DNA of 64,000 nucleotides from DASQZK01 sp963732905. Its GTDB lineage: Bacteria > Bacteroidota > Bacteroidia > Bacteroidales > GCA-2748055. The translations under genes and the position numbers were made by a program. This document shows positions 34,101 through 42,421 of the stretch, piece after piece. The stretch lies in contig CAVTBM010000001.1 in NCBI GenBank assembly GCA_963732905.1, positions 310,001 to 374,000 on the forward strand, in the 5' to 3' direction. Positions within the stretch are counted from its first letter, which is position 1, and every line of letters starts with the position of its first letter. The notes below the pieces were generated by a model that saw only the letters and a list, made by a program, of their open reading frames with translations, searched no databases and was not told the DNA's origin.

Positions 34101-34417
34101 ATCTCGTACTGAACTACTGGACGCCAAACAATCCGACCAATGATTATTTCGGTCTGAACAATTCTAACCCATACCGTGAAGCCATCGAATATCAGGATGC
34201 CTCCTTCGTACGTGTTGCCAACATCACCCTGGGGTACAATTTACCCCGGAGTCTTCTGAACAAATGGAATATGTCGAATTTCCGCATTTATGCCCAGGTG
34301 AACAATCCCTTTGTATTTACGAAATATATCAGCTTTGATCCGGAATACAACGGCAATACCTACCGGGATAATGTGCCTTTCACCACCTATCTGTTCGGCA
34401 TTAGCGTGGGCATCTGA
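31106..34417 (+). CDS. susC: SusC-like TonB-dependent transporter with STN signalling domain
   Basis: This 1103-residue outer-membrane transporter imports oligosaccharides with energy from TonB. After a signal region (cut near FSQS, residue ~46) come an STN domain (SIKLNNVTVREVVNEIEKQS), a carboxypeptidase-regulatory-like beta domain (TVSGTVKDPNGDPVAGVTV), the plug (VVAIGYGTVRKSDLTGAVS...) and a beta barrel. The STN domain is the part that talks to FecR. The first Met could also be residue 22. It pairs with the SusD gene 31 bases downstream. Confidence 0.96.
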   Translation: MKTKTYIDTIFIKNGVRKIPLTMKLTFFLSVLAVFNVSATSIFSQSNLVSIKLNNVTVREVVNEIEKQSKMNFFYNDNLPELNTKVSVSANEQTVSSVLESALAQANMTFQEIKDNFVVLIPMSSAVKQQTTVSGTVKDPNGDPVAGVTVVEKGTNNGTITNISGQYSITVGNADAVLVFSFVGMETQEIPVAGKTVIDLTMKESAIGLQEVVAIGYGTVRKSDLTGAVSTVSPDDITRSNFVQTTQAMQGQIAGVSIAKTSSMPGTDFNIDIRGLSSINYSNTPLVVIDGVMGGNMNDLNPSDIASLDVLKDASATAIYGARGANGVIIITTKKGNTGKPRVTYDSYIGVKVPSHLPKMMNAQQFAKAYTTDVQLNNGTPDQFTTTEQANIDNGKSTDWVALLTRPVPQTSHVVSVSGGNESTRYYFSGGYLNEKGNVINTDYTRYSIKGSIDSKFNKYLKAGFTSYYTYRIQNVGSFEAVRSAYRARPTGVNLYADVLNPQENNDLDWNGYAVWMGINDHQVLNPLVEGNADNYKNETIGSDLLANAYLELTPIKNLSFRTSMSTASNNSRMGDYRGTFTKDRKTTSKPRAEYSTDGYTSYTWDNILNYKLESGKNTLNLSAIQSAFQERTESSDIQVQDLPFSSYWYSLGTAGTITAVGSNLIKRTLLSYMGRINYSYDNLVLFTATGRWDGSSVLAPGHKWAFFPSAALGFRLSQLDFINNMNVFNNLKLRLSYGIVGNDVVQPYSTQANLIQTPYDFNGAAAFGFAPSTLGNTDLKWEMSNEVNFGIDFAILNNRLSSTIELYNRHTVDLILDQQIPTSSGFAIVTSNVGKVQNKGIEVTLNTVNIVTPNFKWSTSLNFSSNHNEILELYGGGVKADKGNKLFVGESLRSNYYYKFDGIWQSADSVQAKSFGQVPGSVKVVDQNKDGKISSSDVVDDRVVLGSELPKWIGGMTNTFNYKNFDFSFFMYTRQGVQFRNGMLSGTMGEVTNGRYNHLVLNYWTPNNPTNDYFGLNNSNPYREAIEYQDASFVRVANITLGYNLPRSLLNKWNMSNFRIYAQVNNPFVFTKYISFDPEYNGNTYRDNVPFTTYLFGISVGI

Positions 34418-34448
34418 TCATTATTGTCTGACTTAAAAAACTAAAGAA

Positions 34449-36263
34449 ATGAAAATACATATTAAACGGAATATACTTCTGACCATCTTATTTCTGATAG
34501 CCGGAACCGGCTGCAGCAAATTTCTGGATGAAGTATCGGTATCAAATGTCACCGCTGATTCATATTATATAGATCAGAACGGTTTTGAAGATTTGGTTAA
34601 ATCATCCTACACTTTATTGCGTGATATCACACAACAACGGGACCTTGTATTTCTCGGGACCGACATGTTTACGAACCTCGGATGGAACAAAACCTCGGAT
34701 GCAGGCAGTGAGTTGAACCTCTACGACGTCCGGATGAATTCGGAGCAGGGTAGCCTGAAACCCTTATGGGATTTATTGTATCGTGAGATCGAACGTACAA
34801 ATACGGCCATTGAAAGGGCGCCAGGCATCGATATGGATGAAGCGCTGAAAAGCGTAAGGGTCGGAGAAGAAAAATTTCTCAGGGCTTACTGTTATTTTAT
34901 GCTGGTTCAACAGTGGGGAGACATCCCTATGCCTCTGACAGAAACAAAAACGGCCAGCAAGAAAGTCGTTAAGGTGGCTGCAGCCGATGTCTATACGCAG
35001 ATCCTGAAAGATCTTACAGATGCTGAGGCTGTTCTTCCTGAAACCGCTACCGATTATGGCCGTGCCACTTTAGGGGCGGCCCGGTTCCTTCTCGCCAGGG
35101 TATACCTGACCAGGGGATGGAACTTTAACAACTCGCTGGGAGGATCAGCGGATGACTTTAACAAGGCTCTTCAATATGCCGATGATATCATCGACGCCTA
35201 TCCGCTGGCAGCCAAGTACACCGACCTGTTTCCGAAACATTCGGAAAATCCGTTGCTGGAAACCTTCCCGACACAGAACGACCAGAATCCCGAAATTGTT
35301 TTTGCCGTTCAATACAGCGATGATGTACTGACCTATTCGGGAGATCCATCCAATCCCAATGCCTTGCCTGGCAATAATGCACACTCCATTTTCGGCGGCG
35401 GTGTGGAATCGATGCCGGGCCAGTTGAGCCGTACCAGTGAGTACAACCGTCAGTTAACGGATTATATCGTAACTCCTGCCATGTACAGGCTGTTCGATCC
35501 GCAGATGGACACCCGTTATCAGCTGGATTTTGTGGATGCCATCGTAGCCCTGCATGATGTGAATAACTTTAAGGTGAGTGCTACCGATAGTATCGATATC
35601 AGCAAAGGGGATACGGTTATGTCTTTCCGGCCATGGAACGATCCGGCCAGCCTTGCAGAAAAAGGGATTGACGTAGGTGGCACGAAACATTACAGCGTAC
35701 TTAACACCAGTGATTTTGGTATAAGTGATAAAACGCCTTTTCACGATCAGTTTCAGACTCCGCTGATGTGGAAATTCTGGCAGCCGGGAATACCTTATGA
35801 TGATGCTATGGGCACCCTGGATTTCGTGCTCTTCCGCTCCGCCGAGGCTTACCTCATCGCTGCCGAGGCTATTGTCAAAGGTGCATCCGGTGCTAAACTT
35901 GGGGGCGCCGATGTGTATTATAATGCTGTTCTGGACCGCGCCCTCGGCACCAATGCAGGTTCCGATCCGCAACGTGCAGCAGATCCTGCCGATGTCAATT
36001 CGCTGACCACAGCATCGTACAGGGCTACACCGGGAAATGTGACCATTGATATGATCCTGGATGAAAGGGCAAGAGAATTACTTGGTGAAGGGATGCGCTG
36101 GTATGACCTGAAACGTACAGGTAAACTCATCGACAGGACCGACCTGATGAATCCGTGGACGGCATTAAAAGGTGAACTCGATTCTCATCATCTCCTTCGT
36201 CCGCTACCCCAGAGTGAACTCGACCTGTCTTCTCCGACTATCTCACAGAATGACGGTTATTAA
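34449..36263 (+). CDS. susD: SusD-like surface glycan-binding lipoprotein
   Basis: This 604-residue lipoprotein (lipobox GTGC, C22) binds glycans at the cell surface and caps the SusC barrel. The RagB/SusD layout is visible: a helical TPR-rich first half (EEKFLRAYCYFMLVQQWGDIP, ARFLLARVYLTRGW) and the conserved ILDERARELLGEGMRWYDLKRTG near the end. It is followed by a terminator-like hairpin that separates susCD from the enzyme genes. Confidence 0.95.
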   Translation: MKIHIKRNILLTILFLIAGTGCSKFLDEVSVSNVTADSYYIDQNGFEDLVKSSYTLLRDITQQRDLVFLGTDMFTNLGWNKTSDAGSELNLYDVRMNSEQGSLKPLWDLLYREIERTNTAIERAPGIDMDEALKSVRVGEEKFLRAYCYFMLVQQWGDIPMPLTETKTASKKVVKVAAADVYTQILKDLTDAEAVLPETATDYGRATLGAARFLLARVYLTRGWNFNNSLGGSADDFNKALQYADDIIDAYPLAAKYTDLFPKHSENPLLETFPTQNDQNPEIVFAVQYSDDVLTYSGDPSNPNALPGNNAHSIFGGGVESMPGQLSRTSEYNRQLTDYIVTPAMYRLFDPQMDTRYQLDFVDAIVALHDVNNFKVSATDSIDISKGDTVMSFRPWNDPASLAEKGIDVGGTKHYSVLNTSDFGISDKTPFHDQFQTPLMWKFWQPGIPYDDAMGTLDFVLFRSAEAYLIAAEAIVKGASGAKLGGADVYYNAVLDRALGTNAGSDPQRAADPADVNSLTTASYRATPGNVTIDMILDERARELLGEGMRWYDLKRTGKLIDRTDLMNPWTALKGELDSHHLLRPLPQSELDLSSPTISQNDGY

Positions 36264-36264
36264 T

Positions 36265-36310
36265 AGTTAGTTAGTTTTGCTAGTAGTTAGTTAGTTGGTT
36301 AGTTGGTTAA
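36265..36310 (+). repeat. TTAG/TTGG simple repeat after susD
   Basis: A run of TAGT/TTAG/TTGG tetramers lies directly after the SusD stop and before the hairpin. Its copy number may vary by slippage. Confidence 0.5.
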
Positions 36311-36315
36311 TGCTG

Positions 36316-36365
36316 AAAGAGGGGCAGGGTACACTGCCTGGCCCTCTTTTAGATTTCTTTTTTGA
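36316..36365 (+). terminator. Terminator or attenuator after susCD
   Basis: AAAGAGGGGCAGG pairs with CCTGGCCCTCTTT (13 bp, one mismatch, 8-base loop), followed by T-rich DNA. It would lower read-through into the enzyme genes, a common arrangement in PULs. Confidence 0.75.
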
Positions 36366-36463
36366 TGCCTGGTTCCCTGGAATATCCGGAATCCATGCAG
36401 CTTTACGGTTTATCCCGGGACCATTTTTACGTCGGAAAATACTAACGCAGACTATTTCATAAC

Positions 36464-38917
36464 ATGTTAAAAATCAAATATATATATTACAGTTTCGTAA
36501 CCTGTCTCTGTATTTCCGCTTTATCCGGTTCAAAGGCATTTTCACAGCAGGCATCGTCTGAAGCCTATTCTGAGACTCAAAAAGCATGCGAAAGCCTTTA
36601 TCTTGATGCCGGTGGTCCCGACAGGCTGGTTCAACCCCTAACCGACGCAGCAAACTCCCGATGGTTCTTTTTTTCTTCGGCCTGCAGACCTTTCGGAATG
36701 GTCAACCTCAGTCCGGATATGGCCATTGATGGCGCCTGGAATTCGGGTTATCGTTATGACCTCGATACCATTTTTTTCTTCAGTCATATCCATGCATGGC
36801 AGATGTCGGGCATTCCTGTGATGCCCGTTACCGGTGAATTCAGGGGACAGATGGGTCCGGCCGCCTATGGCTCCGCCTATACTCATGAAAAGGAATACAT
36901 CAGGCCGGGCTATCATGCCGTATACCTGGAGGATTATCGGATCTGGGCTGAACTCACATCGACTGCCCGGACAGGATTTCACCGTTATACCTTTCCTGCT
37001 TCGGATGACAGCTACATCCTTTTAGATCTCGGAACGATCCTCGGGCCTTCGGGAACAAAGGATGGCTATGCTAAAAAAATTAGTACCCGGGAAATCGAAG
37101 GCTATGCCATAATGGACAGAACCAGCCGCAGGCCGAAACCTCTCAGAGTTTTTTATGTCATTCAGCTGGATACACCCTTCGATAGCCTTGAAGCGTGGCA
37201 GAATGGTAAGATTCTCGGGCCTGTAAATACCTTTGAAGGTTCCGGGGGCGGCATTTTCATGCATTTTAAAACGGCAGGAAGCCAGCAGATCCTGATGAAA
37301 GTCGGCATCTCTTTTACCAGTACGGAAGCCGCACGGGAAAATATCGTGGCTGAATTGCCGGGCTGGGATTTCGACAGGGTGGTACACAACTCTTACCAGG
37401 ATTGGAATAAATACCTGGGGCGCATAGAGATTAGCGGCGGGACCTATAAACAGGAGCGGCGGTTTTATACCGATTTGTGGCATGCCCTCCAGGGACGCAG
37501 AATGGTGAGTGATGTGAAAGGCACCTATATTGACAACACCGGCGACAAACCGCGCATCGGGCAGGTACCCCTTGACGAACAGGGAAAACCCAAATTTAAC
37601 ATGTTTAATTCGGATGCTTTCTGGGGCGCTCAGTGGACGCTCAATACACTGTGGGATCTCGCTTATCCCGACATTACAGAACAATTTGTCAATTCCCTGC
37701 TCCAGATGTACGACGATGGCGGACTGATACCCAGGGGCCCGTCCGGGGGTAATTATACCTTTGTGATGACCGGTGCGTCCACTACACCTTTTATCGTGAG
37801 TGCCTGGATGAAAGGTATCCGCGGGTTTGATGTGGAAAAAGCCTACGAGGGCATGCGAAAGAATGCCTTTCCCGGAGGACTGATGAGTAAGGCCGGGTAT
37901 GAGCATAAAACCTTTAAAGGCGGGGGCATCGGGTATTATATCGACAGGGGGTATGTACCGTACCCGCTGTCCACGGTCAGGTACGGAATGCATCAGGACG
38001 GAGCCGGGCAGACTCTTGAGTATGCCTACCAGGACTGGTGCCTTGCGCAGATGGCTAAAAGCCTCGGGAAAAATGACGACTATATGATGTTCATTAAACG
38101 GGCCGGTAATTATGCCAACCTGTACGATCCTGAATCCGGATGGATGCGACCTAAAACGCAGGACGGAAAATGGTTGAACCCATTTGACCCACTGACCTCC
38201 GATGAAGGCTTTGTCGAATCCAATGCAGCCCAGGCGACCTGGTTTGTTCCGCACGACATCAAAGGACTGGCAAAACTGATGGGAGGAAACGATAAGCTGA
38301 CTTTAAAACTCGACCAATCCTTTCAGATTTCGGAGCAAACGGATTTCCATGTTAAAAATTATACCACCGATGATCCATTTGTCAAATCCAGTCGCGCAAG
38401 GGTTTACATTAACTATGGCAACCAGCCCTCCATGGAAGTGGCGTTTATTTTCAATTATTCGGGTGCGCCCTGGCTGACGCAATACTGGTCAAGGGAGGTG
38501 GTGAACAGGATCTATTCGGACCTGAGTCCCCGGGAAGGTTATAACGGTGATGAGGACCAGGGCCTCATGGGAGCACTGTCTGTCCTGATGAAGATCGGAC
38601 TTTTTGACTTGCAGGGAGGCGCAGCAGTCCAACCGGTGTATGAGATCGGTAGTCCCTTGTTCGATAAAGTGATCATTCATCTTGATCCTCACTATTTTAA
38701 AGGGAAGACTTTTACCATCTCAACCATCGGCAACAGTGATCAGAACCGGTATATTCAATCAGCTGAATTTCAGGGAGCATCATTGAATAAGCCCTGGTTC
38801 ACGCATGAGGCAATTATCGGAGGAGGTAAGCTGATCCTGAAAATGGGACCTGCCCCAAATAAAAACTGGGGAAGCTCACCGGATGAGGCTCCTCCCTCCA
38901 TGTCGGATAAGAAGTAA
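36464..38917 (+). CDS. GH92 family alpha-mannosidase-like enzyme (divergent)
   Basis: This 817-residue secreted protein has the GH92 two-domain layout: N-terminal beta-sandwich (FFSSACRPFGMVNLSPDM, FSHIHAWQMSG) and an (alpha/alpha)6 barrel (WGAQWTLNTLWDLAYPDI, YDDGGLIPRGPSGGNYTF). The late motif NGDEDQGLMGALSVL takes the place of the family's usual G-N-D-D-x-G-Q-M-S-A-W. Most GH92 enzymes are calcium-dependent exo-alpha-mannosidases; because several core motifs differ here, the exact sugar is uncertain. Signal peptide ends near AFSQ. It starts the enzyme part of the PUL. Confidence 0.88.
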   Translation: MLKIKYIYYSFVTCLCISALSGSKAFSQQASSEAYSETQKACESLYLDAGGPDRLVQPLTDAANSRWFFFSSACRPFGMVNLSPDMAIDGAWNSGYRYDLDTIFFFSHIHAWQMSGIPVMPVTGEFRGQMGPAAYGSAYTHEKEYIRPGYHAVYLEDYRIWAELTSTARTGFHRYTFPASDDSYILLDLGTILGPSGTKDGYAKKISTREIEGYAIMDRTSRRPKPLRVFYVIQLDTPFDSLEAWQNGKILGPVNTFEGSGGGIFMHFKTAGSQQILMKVGISFTSTEAARENIVAELPGWDFDRVVHNSYQDWNKYLGRIEISGGTYKQERRFYTDLWHALQGRRMVSDVKGTYIDNTGDKPRIGQVPLDEQGKPKFNMFNSDAFWGAQWTLNTLWDLAYPDITEQFVNSLLQMYDDGGLIPRGPSGGNYTFVMTGASTTPFIVSAWMKGIRGFDVEKAYEGMRKNAFPGGLMSKAGYEHKTFKGGGIGYYIDRGYVPYPLSTVRYGMHQDGAGQTLEYAYQDWCLAQMAKSLGKNDDYMMFIKRAGNYANLYDPESGWMRPKTQDGKWLNPFDPLTSDEGFVESNAAQATWFVPHDIKGLAKLMGGNDKLTLKLDQSFQISEQTDFHVKNYTTDDPFVKSSRARVYINYGNQPSMEVAFIFNYSGAPWLTQYWSREVVNRIYSDLSPREGYNGDEDQGLMGALSVLMKIGLFDLQGGAAVQPVYEIGSPLFDKVIIHLDPHYFKGKTFTISTIGNSDQNRYIQSAEFQGASLNKPWFTHEAIIGGGKLILKMGPAPNKNWGSSPDEAPPSMSDKK

Positions 38918-38977
38918 AGGATTTTGCCGGCAGCGAACTGGAACAGGAATATTTCATGTCCGAACTTTGAAAAACCA

Positions 38978-40138
38978 ATGTCTATGTTGTTAAGAGCAGG
39001 TTTTTTCACGATGTTCATTACTCTTTTAATGGGAATTTCCTGCGTTGCAGCTAAGGAGCCGCCACGCCCGGATTATCCCGGCAAGGACCAGGTGCTGACC
39101 CTCCTGGTAAAAGTCGCTGACTGGCAGAACAGCCATTTAGGGCACCTCCCGGAATATGGTCCGTTAGGCTGGCAGTATGCCGCTTATTTTACAGGACTCA
39201 TGGAACTGCAGAAAATTACAGGCAACGAAGACTATTTCAGCCTGATGTATGACCTGGGCAGAAAATATAACTGGAGTACCGTCAGCAAGGTCTATGATGC
39301 GGATTACCTGGCCGTCGGCCAGATGTATCTCGACATTTATATGCAAAATAAAGATACTTCTGTCATCCGCCATCTGAGATGGGTTCTGGATTCACACCTT
39401 TCAAGAAAGGCTCTTCCGGATGTCAGGTTTGCCGGGAACAACTACCGACGTGAATGGTGGTCCTGGTGCGATGCCCTGTTCATGGGGCCTCCGACCTTTG
39501 CAAAAATGTACCAGGCAACCGGTGAACAAAAATACCTGGATTATGCCGTGGATAAATGGCTCCTGACCACCGACTACCTCTGGGACAGCGAAGAAAACCT
39601 GGTTTACAGGGACGACCGGTATTTCGATAAGCGGTCACCTGTCGGACGCAAAGTGTTCTGGAGCAGGGGGAACGGATGGGTCTTTGCAGCCCTGGCCAGG
39701 ATGCTGGAGATCATCCCCGCTGAAAACCAAAAAAAAACATTGTTCACGGATCAGTTCCGGAAGATGGCCTCGAAGCTGGTTACCATCCAGGGGGATGACG
39801 GTCTCTGGAGACCCGACCTGCTCGATCCTGAAGATATCCCGCAACCCGAAACCAGTGGAACGGCCTTTTTCTGTTATGGTCTTCTCTGGGGAGTAGCGAA
39901 CGGCATTCTTACAGAACCTCTTTATGAAACGGCTGCTCTGAAAGCCTGGTACGGGCTGGTAAAGCAGGTGGATGAAAACGGAAGGGTGGGGAATGTCCAG
40001 CCGCCCGGTGCAGAGCCCAAACCATACGGCCCGGATGAATGGCAGGAGTATGGCACCGGTGCGTTTCTTTTCGCCGGAACACAGTTATACCGTATGATCG
40101 GTGAAGGTCATCGTCCTGGGGCCGCGGGTTATCGTTGA
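38978..40138 (+). CDS. GH105/GH88-like unsaturated glycuronyl hydrolase
   Basis: This protein of about 386 residues is an (alpha/alpha)6-barrel enzyme that removes the 4,5-unsaturated uronic acid left by a polysaccharide lyase. Visible are WWSWCDALFMGPP with the catalytic Asp, WSRGNGWVFAALARML, and SGTAFFCYGLLWGVANG. The in-frame TTG at 38924 is ignored because the ATG at 38978 starts a proper signal peptide. Its presence implies that a lyase acts in the same pathway; the DUF4962 protein is the best candidate in this window. Confidence 0.88.
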   Translation: MSMLLRAGFFTMFITLLMGISCVAAKEPPRPDYPGKDQVLTLLVKVADWQNSHLGHLPEYGPLGWQYAAYFTGLMELQKITGNEDYFSLMYDLGRKYNWSTVSKVYDADYLAVGQMYLDIYMQNKDTSVIRHLRWVLDSHLSRKALPDVRFAGNNYRREWWSWCDALFMGPPTFAKMYQATGEQKYLDYAVDKWLLTTDYLWDSEENLVYRDDRYFDKRSPVGRKVFWSRGNGWVFAALARMLEIIPAENQKKTLFTDQFRKMASKLVTIQGDDGLWRPDLLDPEDIPQPETSGTAFFCYGLLWGVANGILTEPLYETAALKAWYGLVKQVDENGRVGNVQPPGAEPKPYGPDEWQEYGTGAFLFAGTQLYRMIGEGHRPGAAGYR

Positions 40139-40217
40139 CCGTCAGGCGTAAGCGTTTCACCGGGAGGAGTTGTGGCAGAAGAAGTAAGTTAAACGTCTTA
40201 AAAATGTATGAGTGGAT

Positions 40218-40967
40218 ATGTCATTTAAAAATATAAAGGTTTTGCAATTGTTTTTCCTTTTTGGAATTACACTTCTCCTATCGTCAGGGTATGAAGGAAG
40301 TTGCCAAAGTCTGCCGCAAAAAGGGAAAACCATTTACGAAAATTCTCTCTCCGGAAGGGATATGGTGAAGGGCTGGGTCATGGAAGGTCCCGGTGAGCTG
40401 AAATTCAGCGATGGATGGATGGAGATGTTTTCCGGAAAAAAGAAATGGGATCATGTCTTGTGGTGCCCGGTGAATTTTCCCGCTTCATTTATTGCCGAAT
40501 GGGAGGCGCAAAACCTTCAGCCCGACAGTGGTCTTCTGATCACCTTTTTCGCTGCGAGAGGTGATTCCGGACAAAGTATTTTTGATCAGGGCATGCCTGC
40601 TCGCGACGGCACCTTCAGGTATTACAACCGAGGAAGAATCTGTTGCTACCATATATCTTACTATGCGAACAATCCCAGGAATCCGGAAAGAGACAGTTCG
40701 CACCTGAGAAAGGATCCGATGTTTGCACTGATGCAAACCGGTCCTGTGGGCATACCGAGGCATTCAACGGCCGTTCATAAAATGCGCCTGATCAAGGATC
40801 AGGGACATATACTCATGTTCGTCGATGACCGGAAAATCATTGACTTTACTGACGATGGAAAACTTAACGGTCCTGTTTACCAGGACGGGAAGATCGGTTT
40901 CCGGCAAATGCGCTGGTCTGATTTCCGGTACAGGAATTTCAGGGTCTGGGAACTTAAAAAGAATTAA
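40218..40967 (+). CDS. DUF1961 family secreted protein
   Basis: This protein of about 249 residues has a signal peptide (FLFGITLLLSSGYEGSCQS) and then a DUF1961 body: IYENSLSGRDMVKGWVMEGPG, FYNRGRICCYHISYYANNPRNPERDSSHLRKDP, and a final MRWSDFRYRNFRVWEL. The fold is predicted to be a concanavalin-like jelly roll. DUF1961 proteins are common in PULs and uncharacterised as far as I know; a binding or hydrolase role is possible. A GTG two codons upstream is an alternative start. Confidence 0.8.
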   Translation: MSFKNIKVLQLFFLFGITLLLSSGYEGSCQSLPQKGKTIYENSLSGRDMVKGWVMEGPGELKFSDGWMEMFSGKKKWDHVLWCPVNFPASFIAEWEAQNLQPDSGLLITFFAARGDSGQSIFDQGMPARDGTFRYYNRGRICCYHISYYANNPRNPERDSSHLRKDPMFALMQTGPVGIPRHSTAVHKMRLIKDQGHILMFVDDRKIIDFTDDGKLNGPVYQDGKIGFRQMRWSDFRYRNFRVWELKKN

Positions 40968-41008
40968 GAACGGATGAGCCATCTACCGTTAAAAATGATA
41001 CAGGAGTT

Positions 41009-42421
41009 ATGAATACTATAAAAACACTGGCTTTGGCCTTACTTTCAGGGTACCAGCTTAGCAGTGCAGCGCCGCCGCAGAAGCCTAATTTTATTTTTAT
41101 CCTTACCGACGACCTGGGCTGGACCAGTACCTCGTCGTATATGGATCCCCGCTTCCCGGATTCACGGAGTGACTATCACGAAACACCGAACATAGACCGA
41201 CTGGGTAATCAGGGTATGCGTTTTACCAACGGTTATGCACCAGCCTCAATCTGTTCTCCTTCACGAAGGGCGATCCAGTACGGGCAAACTCCCATCAGGG
41301 AGGGAGACCTGACCTTTCCTGAAAAATATGATCCGCATGCCCATGCATGGCTGACCATCCCACTGATGCTCAAATCCATTGACCCGGCATACCGGACTGC
41401 TCATTACGGGAAATGGGACCTGAGAGCCGGCATTTATCCGGAAGATATCGGATATGATGAGAGCGACGGGGACACGGGCAACCGGAACGGGGATGTGATG
41501 ACGGATAAGTCGACCAAATGGACTGCCGTTTATCTCAATAATGACCCGAAACGGATTGAAACACTTACCGGTCGGGCAGTCAATTTTATGGAACGGCAGG
41601 TCAGTACAGGTCATCCCTTCTATCTTCAGATCTCACACTATGCCACCCATGTCGATTTTCAGGCCCGGGACAAAACATACCAGAAGTATCTTCAGAAGGA
41701 TAAAGGGAAAATCCATGACGATCCGGCCTTCGCTGCGATGCTGGAAGATCTCGATGATGGGATCGGAAGGGTACTGGATGAAGTCGAAAAACTTGGAATC
41801 TCCGACCACACCTATATCATCCTCATGGCCGATAACGGAGGTGTTGAATTTATTCCACCGGTAAAGAACCGGCTGGATCCGCCCTCATCCTTCGAAAAGA
41901 AAATGAGGAACTACCCGTTAAGGGGCGGAAAATGGGTCTTGTACGAGGGTGGAATCCGGGTGCCTTTCATCGTTAAGGGTCCCGGTGTTAAGCCGGGAAG
42001 CTATTGCAATACAGCCGTCACCGGCTGTGACCTGTTGCCCACTCTGAGCGACCTGGCCGGCAATCCCCGCCCTCTTCCCGGATATCTTGACGGGGGCAGC
42101 ATCAAACCGCTGTTTTCCGATCCGGTTAGCGGGACAGTAATGAGAGACCACCGGGCCCTCTTCTTCTATCGCTATAATAAAGGCTATCCGCATGAAGCCG
42201 TTATCGATGGCAAGTATAAACTGATCCGGTTCCTGAAAACCGGCAGGACCGAACTCTATGATCTGATTGCCGATCCCGGCGAGGTGCAGGATATCTCAGG
42301 CAGGTTGCCAGGGAAGGTTAAGGAGTTGCTTGGCATGCTGCAGGATTATATTAAGGAAGTGGACGCAGAAGTACTGCAGGATATGAAAACCAAAAAAACC
42401 GGGACCGACGATGAAGATTAA
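41009..42421 (+). CDS. S1 family sulfatase (formylglycine type), copy 1
   Basis: This 470-residue secreted protein (signal cut near SSAA) has metal ligands D34-D35 (LTDDLG) and the sulfatase motif ICSPSRR with C82 as the residue converted to formylglycine. The HYGKWDL segment replaces the more usual GKWHL. It should remove sulfate esters from a sugar in the PUL substrate. Its stop overlaps the next start by 11 bases. No formylglycine-maturing enzyme is encoded in this window. Confidence 0.92.
   Translation: MNTIKTLALALLSGYQLSSAAPPQKPNFIFILTDDLGWTSTSSYMDPRFPDSRSDYHETPNIDRLGNQGMRFTNGYAPASICSPSRRAIQYGQTPIREGDLTFPEKYDPHAHAWLTIPLMLKSIDPAYRTAHYGKWDLRAGIYPEDIGYDESDGDTGNRNGDVMTDKSTKWTAVYLNNDPKRIETLTGRAVNFMERQVSTGHPFYLQISHYATHVDFQARDKTYQKYLQKDKGKIHDDPAFAAMLEDLDDGIGRVLDEVEKLGISDHTYIILMADNGGVEFIPPVKNRLDPPSSFEKKMRNYPLRGGKWVLYEGGIRVPFIVKGPGVKPGSYCNTAVTGCDLLPTLSDLAGNPRPLPGYLDGGSIKPLFSDPVSGTVMRDHRALFFYRYNKGYPHEAVIDGKYKLIRFLKTGRTELYDLIADPGEVQDISGRLPGKVKELLGMLQDYIKEVDAEVLQDMKTKKTGTDDED

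Noticed and set aside
37022..38254. A 410-codon minus-strand frame
   Set aside because: It lies entirely opposite the GH92 gene, whose motifs are clear, and has no recognisable protein features.
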